42,735 nt of DNA from an uncultured Oscillospiraceae bacterium (GCA_959601025.1 CAUGOD010000025.1:1-42735); one strand, 5' to 3'. Positions 7,525 to 15,745 are shown, numbered from the stretch's first letter. Made by a program: numbers and translations. Notes: generated by a model from the letters alone, not told the origin.

Positions 7525-7679
7525 GGCGGCGTTCATCGGACGCACTTTCCTCCTCCGCTGTGAATTTTCCCGTTTGTTTACGCATACGTTTCAAAGGACG
7601 AATAAAAACGCGGCGGGAACGGCCTGGTAAGGCTTCACCTGCTCGTTTTTACGGAAACAGGCGGGAGGGAATCGTGGAA

Positions 7680-8828
7680 ATGAGAAGGAAACGATGGATA
7701 GCGGGGCTGGCGGCCGCCGCGCTGCTTTTTCTTCCATCTGGGCTGACAGCGCGGGCGGAGGGAGTGGGCGGCCTGTCCTCCCTGTCGGCGGTGCTGTACG
7801 AGCCGGAGTCCGGCCGGATACTGTATGAGAAGGACGCGCATACCCCGCGGCCGATGGCCAGTACCACTAAGCTGATGACCGCGCTGGTTGCGCTGGAGCA
7901 TTGCCCGCCGGAGCAGGAGATCGTCGTGACGGCGGAAGCGGTGCGGGTGGAAGGATCCGCCCTCGGTCTGCGGGCGGGGGATCGGATCACCATGCTCGAT
8001 CTGCTGACCGGACTGCTGTTGGAATCCGGAAACGACGCGGCCAACGTCGCCGCTTATACGGTGGCGGGGAGCATCCCCGCCTTCGCGGCGATGATGAACG
8101 CCCGGGCGGCGTCTATTGGGATGGAGGACACCACCTTTGTCACCCCCTCCGGGTTGGACGAGGGGGATCATTCCTCTTCCGCTTACGATATGGCGCTGCT
8201 GGGAGCCGAGGTGCTCAAAAACGAAACCCTCGCCGCGATCTGCGCCATGAAAACGGCGGTGGTGCGTTTTGGCAATCCGCCGAGGGAAGTCACGGTATCC
8301 AATCACAATAAACTGCTCCGCCTGTATTCCTGCGCGGTCGGGATGAAGACCGGCTTTACCAAAAAATCCGGCCGCTGCCTGGTCTCCGCCGCTGAAAAGG
8401 ACGGCGTGACCTTGGTTGCGGTAACCCTGAACGGCGGGGACTACTGGAACGACCACATAGCATTGTATAACTACGGCTTCACGCAGGTGGAGTTGGCGCC
8501 GCTGACCCCGCCGGAGCTGCCCGCCCTCCCGGTCGCGGGCGGGACGGCGGGAGAGATTGCGCTGGCAACGGAGACGCCTCCGTCGAAAACGCTGCTGGTA
8601 TCCGAAAAGGATCAGGTGACGGCGAAGGTGGAACTGCCCCGTTTCCTCCTGGCGCCGGTGGCGGAAGGGGAAAAAGTCGGCCGCGTCCGCTATATGGCGG
8701 GTGATCGGGAGCTGTGTACGCTGCCGGTCACGGCGTCCGCCTCGGTCGAGGCGCGGCCGGTGGCCGGCTATTGGCAGCGCTTCGGTGAGTTTTTCCGCAG
8801 CCTGCTTCGGGAATTTGCGCGGGCATAG
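7680..8828 (+). CDS. dacF: D-alanyl-D-alanine carboxypeptidase (PBP5/DacF type)
   Basis: 382-aa low-molecular-weight penicillin-binding protein. It has an Sec signal peptide (MRRKRWIAGL, a hydrophobic core, cleavage near ARAEG), then the serine peptidase motifs S61-T-T-K64, S116-G-N and K223-T-G, a PBP5-type C-terminal domain and a final amphipathic helix (YWQRFGEFFRSLLREFARA) that would anchor it to the membrane. It removes the terminal D-Ala of peptidoglycan stem peptides. DacF of Bacillus acts in spore cortex formation; the neighbouring ytfJ fits. ATG 7680 lies 11 bases from GGGAGG; GTG 7674 is a possible alternative. The 155-base gap before it shows no convincing promoter. Confidence 0.92.
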   Translation: MRRKRWIAGLAAAALLFLPSGLTARAEGVGGLSSLSAVLYEPESGRILYEKDAHTPRPMASTTKLMTALVALEHCPPEQEIVVTAEAVRVEGSALGLRAGDRITMLDLLTGLLLESGNDAANVAAYTVAGSIPAFAAMMNARAASIGMEDTTFVTPSGLDEGDHSSSAYDMALLGAEVLKNETLAAICAMKTAVVRFGNPPREVTVSNHNKLLRLYSCAVGMKTGFTKKSGRCLVSAAEKDGVTLVAVTLNGGDYWNDHIALYNYGFTQVELAPLTPPELPALPVAGGTAGEIALATETPPSKTLLVSEKDQVTAKVELPRFLLAPVAEGEKVGRVRYMAGDRELCTLPVTASASVEARPVAGYWQRFGEFFRSLLREFARA

Positions 8829-8944
8829 GGCGGACAAACGAAAACGCCTGGAGTGACGCCGGTCAAATCAATTGTCCGTCCTCCGGCGGAAGGCGGTTTT
8901 CTGCCGCAGAGACGTCCAGGATGTGAAAAAGGATGGTCGATGGA

Positions 8945-9817
8945 ATGAGTGAAATACGGCTGCAAAAGCTGCTGTCCGAATGCGGCGTTGCCTCCCGGCG
9001 GAAGGCCGAGGAGCTGATTCTCCGGGGAAAGGTGAAGGTCAACGGACATGTCGCCGGGCTGGGGGATAAGGCGGATCCGCGCAAGGACCTTGTGACCGTC
9101 GGCGGAAAGCGGCTCGTCCTTCCCGAGCGGAAACGGTACGTCATGCTGTATAAGCCGCGGGGTTATGTCACCACCCTGAACGACGAGAGAGGACGGAAAT
9201 GCGTGGCCGAGCTGGTCGCGGACGCCGGAGACCGCCTGTTTCCGGTCGGTCGTCTGGATCGGGATTCCGAAGGGCTGCTTCTGTTGACCAACGATGGGGA
9301 TTTTGCCAACGCGATCATCCATCCGGTCAGCCATGTGCCGAAAGTATACCGCGTCACTATCCGGCCCGGTATTTCGGAAACCCAGCTCGGGCAGTTCGCC
9401 GCCGGTATGCTGCTGGAAGGGGAGAGCCGTCCCACCGCTCCGGCAGATATCGCCGTCCTGTCCCGGGAGCGTCTTTCGGAGGGGGATGTGTCCCGGTCCG
9501 AACGGCCGGAGGACGAGCGGGTGATGGTGGAGGTTACTCTGTACGAGGGCCGAAACCGCCAGATCCGCCGGATGTTCGAACAGATGGGGATCGAGGTGGC
9601 CCGCTTGCGGCGGGTGGCGCTCGGGCCGGTCAAACTGGGGATGCTTTCTCCCGGAAAATGGAGGGAGCTGGAGCCGCGCGAGGTACAGGCTCTGCTGCAG
9701 GCCTCTGTGAAAAAACGCGAACCCGGCGCGGCGAAAACAGAAAAGGCCGGAAAGAAAACGCCGGGAAAGCAGAACAAAGGGGGAGCGGCTGATGATCGCC
9801 ATACTGCCCGCCGGTGA
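8945..9817 (+). CDS. rluB: ribosomal large-subunit pseudouridine synthase RluB-like
   Basis: 290-aa RsuA/RluB-family pseudouridine synthase. An N-terminal S4 RNA-binding domain (IRLQKLLSECGVASRRKAEELI, about residues 4-60) is followed by the catalytic domain with GRLDRDSEGLLLLTNDGD, where the first D after RL is the catalytic aspartate, and RNRQIRRMFE near the end. It probably modifies 23S rRNA. An in-frame ATG at 8933 touches its Shine-Dalgarno, so MSEIRLQ at 8945 is preferred. The C-terminal ~40 residues are a Lys/Ala/Gly-rich tail, and the gene overlaps the next by 26 bases. Confidence 0.92.
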   Translation: MSEIRLQKLLSECGVASRRKAEELILRGKVKVNGHVAGLGDKADPRKDLVTVGGKRLVLPERKRYVMLYKPRGYVTTLNDERGRKCVAELVADAGDRLFPVGRLDRDSEGLLLLTNDGDFANAIIHPVSHVPKVYRVTIRPGISETQLGQFAAGMLLEGESRPTAPADIAVLSRERLSEGDVSRSERPEDERVMVEVTLYEGRNRQIRRMFEQMGIEVARLRRVALGPVKLGMLSPGKWRELEPREVQALLQASVKKREPGAAKTEKAGKKTPGKQNKGGAADDRHTARR

Positions 9818-10220
9818 AGCGGAACGGGACGCGCTGGCGGCGAAGGCCGGATTCTCCGGCGCGGAGGGTACGGCGTGCCTGACCGCTTCCGATGGGGCGG
9901 AGCGGTTGGGCTGTATTCTGTACCGCCTATCCGGTCGGGATGGCGGGAGCCGGGAACGTGAAAACGGTGGGAAGAGGGCGGAACTGCTTTTTCTTCAGGC
10001 GGCTGATCCGCGGCTGGCGGACGGACTGCTCCGCGCCGCACTGAACGCCGCGCTGGACGCGGGGGCGCGGATCGCCGTATGCCAGGAAAGTGCAATGGTT
10101 CCTTTCCTGGAGCCGCTTGGCTTCCGTGCGGCGGAGAGCGGGGACTCCGGAGAGCGAGTTTACGCAGCGGTTATCCGCGAAATATTTAATAAGGGCTGCT
10201 CCGGCGGCTGCGGCCATTGA
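9792..10220 (+). CDS. small protein, possible degenerate GNAT fold
   Basis: 142-aa protein overlapping the end of rluB, with GGGGGAGCGG ahead of its ATG. Residues 60-128 (AELLFLQAADPRLADGLLRAALNAALDAGAR, then VPFLEPLGFRAAE) resemble the later part of an acetyltransferase (GNAT) fold: strand, long helix, and a FLEPLGF-like final motif. The usual acetyl-CoA loop (R/Q-x-x-G-x-G/A) is not evident, so activity is doubtful. The C-terminus (NKGCSGGCGH) has two cysteines and a histidine. Similar short ORFs next to rluB occur in Clostridia as far as I recall, but I assign no function. Confidence 0.55.
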   Translation: MIAILPAGEAERDALAAKAGFSGAEGTACLTASDGAERLGCILYRLSGRDGGSRERENGGKRAELLFLQAADPRLADGLLRAALNAALDAGARIAVCQESAMVPFLEPLGFRAAESGDSGERVYAAVIREIFNKGCSGGCGH

Positions 10221-10236
10221 GGCGGCTGCGGCCATT
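10203..10236 (+). repeat. direct repeat across the end of the ORF
   Basis: GGCGGCTGCGGCCATT occurs twice (10203-10218 and 10221-10236), 18 bases apart. The first copy runs into the stop codon. It is probably a recent local duplication between the gene and its terminator. Confidence 0.8.
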
Positions 10237-10238
10237 TA

Positions 10239-10288
10239 TGCCTGCAGAATAAAAGGGCGGGAAAACCCGCCCTTTTATTCTGCAGGCA
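10239..10288 (+). terminator. very long hairpin terminator, probably bidirectional
   Basis: A perfect 23-bp stem (10239-10261 with 10266-10288) closed by AAAA. The inner part, AAAAGGGCGGG/CCCGCCCTTTT, is a normal terminator core. The stem is more than twice the usual length and ends the 6.2-kb upstream operon just before the next promoter. Confidence 0.8.
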
Positions 10289-10416
10289 GGTGAATCATGC
10301 GGCATTTCTATAGCGTTCGGCGTCGGAAAGAAGACAGAAGGGCAAAAAGCACAAAGATTTTGTTAAAAAAATCACGGATTCCGGTGACCGAAACAGGGAA
10401 AACCACGGAAAATCTC

Positions 10417-10445
10417 TTGTACTTTTTTGGAAAATACGATATAAT
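10417..10445 (+). promoter_or_regulatory. promoter of the carboxyltransferase operon
   Basis: -35 TTGTAC (10417-10422), 17-base spacer, consensus -10 TATAAT (10440-10445), then a ~60-nt leader to the first ATG with AGGAGGAAG in front. The stretch from 10289 to 10416 holds no gene I can support. Confidence 0.7.
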
Positions 10446-10513
10446 GACTTTAATTTGCGCAATAAACCAGGCGGTATGCCTTCGGTTGTACCATTCGATT
10501 AGGAGGAAGCAAT

Positions 10514-11827
10514 ATGAACATGCAGGACCAGCTTCAAAAGCTCGCCGACGCCGTTTCCGCGTTGGAGGGCTCGAAAGCACGCGTACGGCTTTTGCAGCTG
10601 TTTGACGAGGGTACCTTTGTGGAGATCGACCGTCTTACCCGGGACGGGGACAAGCCTGTTGAGGCCGTAGCCGGCTACGGCACGGTGGACGGCAGCCCGG
10701 TATACGCCTACGCGCAGGATCATGACGTCTGCTGCGGCGCGATCGGCAGGGCCCAGGGGGCGAAAATCTGCAAGGTGTACGAGCTGGCCGCGCAGAACGG
10801 CGCGCCGGTAGTCGGTATCTTTGACAGCGACGGTGCGAAACTGGGTGAGGGAATCGACGCGATGGACGCGATTGCGGACATACTGCTGGCTTCCAACAAC
10901 CTTTCCGGCGTAGTGCCGCAGATTGCGGTCGTGGCCGGCGCCTGTGTGGGCTCCTCCGCGATCATTGCGGAAACCTCGGATATTGTCGTTCGGGCGGCGG
11001 ACGCCGACTACTATCTGAACCCCGGCGACGACTGCGCCGAAGCGGCGGTGACCGCCGCGGACGCGGACGCAGCGATTGAAAAGGCGCGCGACCTGCTTCG
11101 GTTGCTTCCCTCCAACAACCTGACGGTTCCGGTCGCCTATGAGTTTGACAGCGCCGCGATGGGTGCCTGCGAGGATATCGCCGGCGTGATTGACGCGGTG
11201 GCGGACGCCGATTCGGTGATCCGTCTTGACAGCGGGGACTGCGAGACGGCTCTCGCCCGCGTGGGCGGCGTGGCCTGCGGCCTGGTGACCATGGCCGAAG
11301 AAAAGCTCTCCTGCGCTTCTTCTTCCCGTCTGGCCCGTTTTGTCCGGCTGTGCGACGGCTTCTCCATCCCCGTTATTACCTTTGTGGATACGGCCGGCTT
11401 TGCCTGCCTGAGGGGGGCGGCTAAGCTGTCCCAGGCCTATGCGGAAGCGACCACGGCGAAGATTACCGTGCTGGTCGGTAAAGCGTACGGCCCGGCATAT
11501 ATCGCGGTGGCCGGCAAGGCCGCCGGCGCCGACGCGGTGCTGGCGTGGCCGACCGCGACGGTTCTTCCCCTGGCGCCGGAGACGGCGATCCACATCTTCT
11601 GGAAGGACCGCCTTGCGAAGATGACCAATCCCGCCGAGGATCGAAAGGCTCTTGCGGCGGAATACGCCGAGACCGAAGGCTCGGTTTTTGCGGCGGCCGC
11701 CGCCGGCGAAGTGACCGACGTTGTCGCTCCCGCCGACACCAAGGCGAAGCTGATGGCGATGCTCGAAATGCTGTCCTCCAAGCGGGTAACCCGCCTGCCG
11801 AAGAAGCACTCCAATATCCAGCTGTAA
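10514..11827 (+). CDS. acyl-CoA-type carboxyltransferase subunit (12S/MmdA-like, short form)
   Basis: 437-aa crotonase-fold carboxyltransferase, shorter than the usual ~510 aa of PccB, MmdA or transcarboxylase 12S. The N half keeps GYGTVDGSPVYAYAQD and GAPVVGIFDSDGAKLGEGID, aligned with the DSGARIQEG region of known enzymes, then SGVVPQIAVVAGACVGSSA, where the normal oxyanion-hole glycines (GxCxGG) read GACVGSS. The C half has PVITFVDTAGF, GKAYGPAYIAVAGKAAGADAVLAWPTA and NPAEDRKALAAEYAE. This partner moves CO2 between biotin and an acyl-CoA; the altered motifs make the substrate uncertain. It is first in an operon with a biotin carrier and a pyruvate/oxaloacetate-type carboxyltransferase. The annotation would be wrong if acetyl-CoA carboxylase were meant: no AccA or AccC partner is here. 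Confidence 0.82.
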   Translation: MNMQDQLQKLADAVSALEGSKARVRLLQLFDEGTFVEIDRLTRDGDKPVEAVAGYGTVDGSPVYAYAQDHDVCCGAIGRAQGAKICKVYELAAQNGAPVVGIFDSDGAKLGEGIDAMDAIADILLASNNLSGVVPQIAVVAGACVGSSAIIAETSDIVVRAADADYYLNPGDDCAEAAVTAADADAAIEKARDLLRLLPSNNLTVPVAYEFDSAAMGACEDIAGVIDAVADADSVIRLDSGDCETALARVGGVACGLVTMAEEKLSCASSSRLARFVRLCDGFSIPVITFVDTAGFACLRGAAKLSQAYAEATTAKITVLVGKAYGPAYIAVAGKAAGADAVLAWPTATVLPLAPETAIHIFWKDRLAKMTNPAEDRKALAAEYAETEGSVFAAAAAGEVTDVVAPADTKAKLMAMLEMLSSKRVTRLPKKHSNIQL

Positions 11828-11898
11828 ATCGCTCCTGTTTCTGCGGGAGACCATAGCAACAATAGAAAGATTTTTACAGGTTGAAAGGAATGGATAGA

Positions 11899-12294
11899 AT
11901 GAAACGGTTCAACATTACGGTCAATGGCAATGCGTACGACGTTCAGGTGGAAGAGGTCGGCGCCGGCGCCGCTCCCGCCGCTGTCCCGGCTCCTGCGGCC
12001 GCGCCCGCTCCTGCTGCGGCGCCCGCGTCTGCTCCGGCTCCCGCTGCGGCGCCTGCATCTGCTCCGGCTGCCGCCGCTGGTACGGAAAGCCTGAACGCCC
12101 CGATGCCCGGCAATATTCTGGATATTAAGGTCAAGGCGGGCGATTCGGTTTCCAAGGGTCAGGTTCTGCTCATTCTGGAAGCGATGAAGATGGAAAACGA
12201 GATCATGGCACCCCGCGACGCGGTCGTCGCCGGCGTGCATGTCAACAAGGGCGACAGCGTGGATTCCGGCAAGCTGCTGATTTCTCTTCAGTAA
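11899..12294 (+). CDS. biotin carboxyl carrier protein (1.3S/GcdC type)
   Basis: 131-aa biotin carrier. An N-terminal stretch (MKRFNITVNGNAYDVQVEEV) like that of transcarboxylase 1.3S and decarboxylase gamma subunits is followed by an Ala-Pro linker of about 45 residues and a C-terminal biotinyl domain with the acceptor lysine K97 in EAMKMEN. The carrier shuttles carboxybiotin between the two carboxyltransferases either side of it. TTG 11881 and ATG 11890 are in frame but abut the GAAAGGA Shine-Dalgarno; ATG 11899, about nine bases away, fits spacing and family N-termini. The linker DNA is a GC-rich repetitive stretch that could slip. Confidence 0.92.
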   Translation: MKRFNITVNGNAYDVQVEEVGAGAAPAAVPAPAAAPAPAAAPASAPAPAAAPASAPAAAAGTESLNAPMPGNILDIKVKAGDSVSKGQVLLILEAMKMENEIMAPRDAVVAGVHVNKGDSVDSGKLLISLQ

Positions 12295-12324
12295 ACGGCT
12301 CCCTGACAGAAAGGAATGATGACA

Positions 12325-13725
12325 TTGGCAAAGGTCGGAATTACCGAAACCATTCTCCGCGACGCCCATCAGTCGCTGATCGCCACCCGTATGACTACGG
12401 AGGAAATGCTTCCCGCGCTGGAAATGCTGGACGATATCGGCTACCATTCGCTCGAATGCTGGGGCGGCGCTACGTTTGACTCCTGCCTGCGCTTCCTGGG
12501 GGAGGATCCATGGGATCGCCTGCGCCTGCTGCGCAAGAAGATGCCGAAAACCAAGCTGCAGATGCTTTTCCGCGGCCAGAATATGCTGGGCTATCGCCAT
12601 TATGCGGACGATATCGTGGAGTATTTCGTACAGAAGTCGGTGGCTAACGGCATTGATGTGATCCGTATTTTCGACGCGCTTAACGATATCCGTAACCTCG
12701 AGACCTCGATCAAGGCCGCCCTGAAGGAAAAGGGCGCGCATGTGCAGGTCGCGGTTTCTTACACCACCAGTCCGGTGCACAACATCGACTACTTCGTGAA
12801 ATACGCGAAGCAGATCGAGGAAGCCGGCGCGCATTCCCTCTGCCTGAAGGATATGGCCGGCCTGCTGGTTCCGTATGAGACCTATGATCTGGTCAAGGCC
12901 CTGAAGGAAAACGTAAAGATTCCGATTCAGGTTCATTCCCACTTTACCGCCGGCATCGCCGATATGACGCTGCTCAAGGCGATCGAAGCAGGCGCGGACG
13001 TAATCGATACCGCGCTGTCCCCGCTGGGCATGGGCACCTCCCACCCGGCGACCGAGTCGATGGTCGCGGCGCTGGCCGGCACGGAATACGACACCGGCCT
13101 TGATCTGAAAAAGCTCAGCGAGCTGACCAAGTACTTCCAGACCCTGCGCCGCAAGTATCTCGAGAACGGTCTGCTGAACCCGAAGATGCTGGAGGTTGAT
13201 ACCAACGCTCTGATCTATCAGGTGCCGGGCGGTATGCTTTCCAACCTCGTCAGCCAGCTCAAGCAGGCCGGCAAGGAGGATAAGCTGGAGGAAGTGCTGC
13301 AGGAGGTGCCGCGCGTGCGCGAGGACGCCGGCTATCCGCCGCTGGTCACGCCTTCCTCCCAAATCGTGGGTACCCAGGCGGTGTTCAATGTCATCGCCGG
13401 CGAGCGGTACAAGATGGTGACCAAGGAGTTTAAAGGCCTCGTCCGCGGCGAGTACGGCCGCACCCCGGTGCCGATCGCTCCAGAATTCGTCAAGAAGATT
13501 ATCGGCGACGAACAGCCGATCACCTGCCGTCCCGCCGATCTGCTCGAGCCGGAGCTTGAGAAGATGCGCCAGGAAGTCAGCGAGTGGTATGAGCAGGAGG
13601 AAGACGTCCTGACCTACGCGCAGTTCGGTCAGGTCGCGGTGAAGTTCTTTGAGAACCGCCGGAACAAAAAATACGGGATCGACGGCAAGCATCTAAACGC
13701 CGAAAACCAGGTTCATCCCGTCTGA
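12325..13725 (+). CDS. pyruvate/oxaloacetate carboxyltransferase (5S / OadA N-domain)
   Basis: 466-aa TIM-barrel carboxyltransferase like transcarboxylase 5S, the carboxyltransferase half of oxaloacetate decarboxylase alpha and pyruvate carboxylase. Landmarks: VGITETILRDAHQSLIATRM at the N-terminus, FRGQNMLGYRHYADD, the lysine in LCLKDMAGLL (about K175, carbamylated in relatives), the metal-binding pair in VHSHFTAG, and the helical C-domain ending near residue 460. There is no fused biotinyl domain; the separate carrier upstream supplies it. Two ATGs (12316, 12319) lie too close to the AGAAAGGA; TTG 12325 has correct spacing and gives the family's MAKVGITET start. Confidence 0.92.
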   Translation: MAKVGITETILRDAHQSLIATRMTTEEMLPALEMLDDIGYHSLECWGGATFDSCLRFLGEDPWDRLRLLRKKMPKTKLQMLFRGQNMLGYRHYADDIVEYFVQKSVANGIDVIRIFDALNDIRNLETSIKAALKEKGAHVQVAVSYTTSPVHNIDYFVKYAKQIEEAGAHSLCLKDMAGLLVPYETYDLVKALKENVKIPIQVHSHFTAGIADMTLLKAIEAGADVIDTALSPLGMGTSHPATESMVAALAGTEYDTGLDLKKLSELTKYFQTLRRKYLENGLLNPKMLEVDTNALIYQVPGGMLSNLVSQLKQAGKEDKLEEVLQEVPRVREDAGYPPLVTPSSQIVGTQAVFNVIAGERYKMVTKEFKGLVRGEYGRTPVPIAPEFVKKIIGDEQPITCRPADLLEPELEKMRQEVSEWYEQEEDVLTYAQFGQVAVKFFENRRNKKYGIDGKHLNAENQVHPV

Positions 13726-13740
13726 TAGCTCTGCCTTCCA

Positions 13741-13770
13741 CGAAAGCCCCGTCCGGGGCTTTCGTTCGTA
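13741..13770 (+). terminator. terminator of the carboxyltransferase operon
   Basis: Perfect stem CGAAAGCCCC (13741-13750) with GGGGCTTTCG (13755-13764), loop GTCC, followed by TTCGTATT. It lies 15 bases beyond the last gene. Confidence 0.8.
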
Positions 13771-13798
13771 TTGCGGGGACGCCCGGCGGCTGTTCGAG

Positions 13799-13828
13799 TT
13801 GACAGCCGGGGCGTGAACCTGCTAAAAT
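13799..13828 (+). promoter_or_regulatory. promoter of the yicC-gmk-priA operon
   Basis: Consensus -35 TTGACA (13799-13804), 18-base spacer, -10 TAAAAT (13823-13828), about 69 bases before yicC. Confidence 0.7.
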
Positions 13829-13896
13829 AGACCCGGAAAACAGCGCAGCGGCCGCCGTCCGGGGCTTACAATTTGCGAAAGGCGTGGTTTAGGAGC

Positions 13897-14775
13897 ATGG
13901 TGAGAAGCATGACCGGCTACGGCCGGTTCCAGCAGACGATCGACGGGATGGATATCACTGTCGAGATCAAGTCGGTCAACCATCGGTATTACGAATACTC
14001 CTCCCGGATTCCCCGGGCGTACGGCTTTCTGGACGATAAGCTGAAGGCGCATATCCAGCGTTCGATCTCCCGGGGCAAGGTGGACGTTTACGTCTGGATC
14101 GAAACGGTAGACGCCCCCGGCAGCGAGGTGACGGTGAATTACACGCTGGCGGAGGGATACCGGAACGCGTTGAAGGAGCTTGCCGAACGCTACGGTCTGG
14201 CGGACGACACGACGGCCGGGATGCTGGCGCGTTTTCCCGATGTGCTAGCCGTTCGCCGCGCGGCGGAGGATGAGGAGGCCATCTGGGCTGCCGTCCGCCG
14301 GGTGACGGACGAAACGCTGTCACGGTTCATCGCTATGCGGGAGAAGGAGGGTGCCCGCCTGCGGGAGGATGTCCTCTCCCGGGCGCAGACCATCCTTCAC
14401 GCGGTTGAAAGGGTGGAGGAACGTTCTCCTCAGACCGTGAAGGAGCATATGGACAAGGTGCAGGCCCGGATGCGGGAGCTGCTGGGCGACGCGTCGGTGG
14501 ACGAGCAGCGGCTGCTGACCGAAGCGGCGCTTTTCGCGGATAAGATCGCCGTGGCGGAGGAAACCGTCCGGCTTCGCAGCCATCTGGAGCAGCTCGAACA
14601 GCTGCTCGGCGGGGACGAGCCGGTTGGCCGGAAGCTGGATTTTCTGGTGCAGGAGATTAACCGCGAGGCGAACACCATCGGCTCCAAGGCGCAGGACGTT
14701 GCTCTGGCGCGGATCGTGGTGGATATCAAAGCGGAGGTAGAAAAAATCCGCGAGCAGATTCAGAATATCGAATAA
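13897..14775 (+). CDS. yicC: YicC-family endoribonuclease
   Basis: 292-aa YicC/YloC protein, with the family hallmarks MVRSMTGYGRFQ at the start, EIKSVNHRYYEYSSRIPR and, at the C-terminus, RKLDFLVQEINREANTIGSKAQD. Members are reported to be hexameric endoribonucleases that degrade RNA. It leads the operon with remA, gmk and rpoZ as in Bacillus. The open frame extends to TTG 13873, but homologous N-termini begin here; TAGGAG is unusually close to ATG 13897, so GTG 13900 is an equally good start. Confidence 0.92.
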   Translation: MVRSMTGYGRFQQTIDGMDITVEIKSVNHRYYEYSSRIPRAYGFLDDKLKAHIQRSISRGKVDVYVWIETVDAPGSEVTVNYTLAEGYRNALKELAERYGLADDTTAGMLARFPDVLAVRRAAEDEEAIWAAVRRVTDETLSRFIAMREKEGARLREDVLSRAQTILHAVERVEERSPQTVKEHMDKVQARMRELLGDASVDEQRLLTEAALFADKIAVAEETVRLRSHLEQLEQLLGGDEPVGRKLDFLVQEINREANTIGSKAQDVALARIVVDIKAEVEKIREQIQNIE

Positions 14776-14868
14776 AGGCTTTAAGCCGCTTTTTCACACG
14801 GATTTTCGTCCGGGCGGAGCCGCTGGCCCGCCGAAGGAACGAAAGCAGGGAAAGGACAGAATTTCATT

Positions 14869-15141
14869 ATGAAACTCATCAACATCGGCTTCGGCAACAT
14901 GGTTTCCGCCAACCGGCTGGTGGCGATCGTCAGCCCCGAATCCGCGCCGATCAAGCGGATCATTCAGGATGCGAAGGACCGCGGCGCCCTGATCGACGCG
15001 ACCTATGGCCGCCGCACCCGCGCGGTGCTGGTGACCGACAGCGATCACGTCATCCTCTCCGCCGTTCAGCCGGAGACGGTGGCCAACCGTCTGAACGACC
15101 GCGACGAGGACGACGAGGAGGAACTGAACGAGGATGAGTAA
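14869..15141 (+). CDS. remA: RemA/DUF370 DNA-binding regulator
   Basis: 90-aa DUF370 protein. Bacillus RemA is a DNA-binding activator of matrix and osmoprotection genes that forms ring-like oligomers. The sequence MKLINIGFGNMVSANRLVAIVSPESAPIKR and LIDATYGRRTRAVLVTDSDHVILSA is highly characteristic. The tail is very acidic (DEDDEEELNEDE). It overlaps gmk by 8 bases, so the two are translationally coupled. Confidence 0.93.
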   Translation: MKLINIGFGNMVSANRLVAIVSPESAPIKRIIQDAKDRGALIDATYGRRTRAVLVTDSDHVILSAVQPETVANRLNDRDEDDEEELNEDE

Positions 15142-15745
15142 CCGCGGGATGCTGATTATCCTTTCCGGTCCCTCCGGCTCGGGCAAGGGGACGATTATCA
15201 AACGGCTGCTGCAGGAACGGACAGACACGGTGCTGTCGATCTCCGCGACTACCCGTGCTCCCCGACCGGGAGAACAGGACAAGGTCCATTACTATTTCAA
15301 GACCCGCGAGGAATTTGAGGAGCTGATTGCGCGGGGCGCACTGCTGGAATATGCCGAATACAACGGTAATTATTACGGCACGCCGGAGGAACCGATCCGG
15401 GAATGGCTTCATCAGGGGAAAAATGTGATTCTGGAAATCGAGGTTCAGGGTGCGGAAAAGGTAATGGATCACCGCTCCGACCTGGTGTCGGTTTTTATCA
15501 CCATCCCTTCGATGGAGGAACTGGAACGCCGTCTGCGGGACCGCGGCACGGAGACCGAGGAAAAGATATGCGGCCGGATGGCGGTGGCCCGGCGGGAGCT
15601 GGCCCGCGCTTTCCGTTATGATTATGTGGTGCTGAACGATGAAGTGGAGCTTGCAGTGCAGCGAATCCAAACCATCATCAACGCCGAACAGATGCGGTAT
15701 TCCCGCATGGAAAAACTTGTGTTGGAGGTACTGGAAAATGCTTAG
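15134..15745 (+). CDS. gmk: guanylate kinase
   Basis: 203-aa guanylate kinase, phosphorylating GMP to GDP with ATP. The P-loop GPSGSGKGT is at residues 12-20, with SISATTRAPRPGE and DKVHYYFKTREEFE (GMP-binding region) and EIEVQGA later. Length is normal. It overlaps remA upstream and rpoZ downstream (8 bases each). Confidence 0.97.
   Translation: MSNRGMLIILSGPSGSGKGTIIKRLLQERTDTVLSISATTRAPRPGEQDKVHYYFKTREEFEELIARGALLEYAEYNGNYYGTPEEPIREWLHQGKNVILEIEVQGAEKVMDHRSDLVSVFITIPSMEELERRLRDRGTETEEKICGRMAVARRELARAFRYDYVVLNDEVELAVQRIQTIINAEQMRYSRMEKLVLEVLENA

Noticed and set aside
7525..7673. Forespore (sigma F) promoter before dacF
   Set aside because: GCATA is present near 7580 and would fit a -35, but no matching -10 lies at the required distance.
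11943..12155. Ala/Pro repeat in the biotin carrier as a separate repeat element
   Set aside because: It encodes the flexible linker normal for biotin carriers; the repetition follows from the residues used.
11437..13692. 751-aa antisense frame across the carboxyltransferase genes
   Set aside because: Shadow of three well-supported genes on the plus strand. Composition is biased (His, Gly, Leu runs) and shows no known motif.
10514..13725. Acetyl-CoA carboxylase operon
   Set aside because: There is no biotin carboxylase gene and no accA/accD pair; the third gene is a pyruvate/oxaloacetate-type carboxyltransferase.
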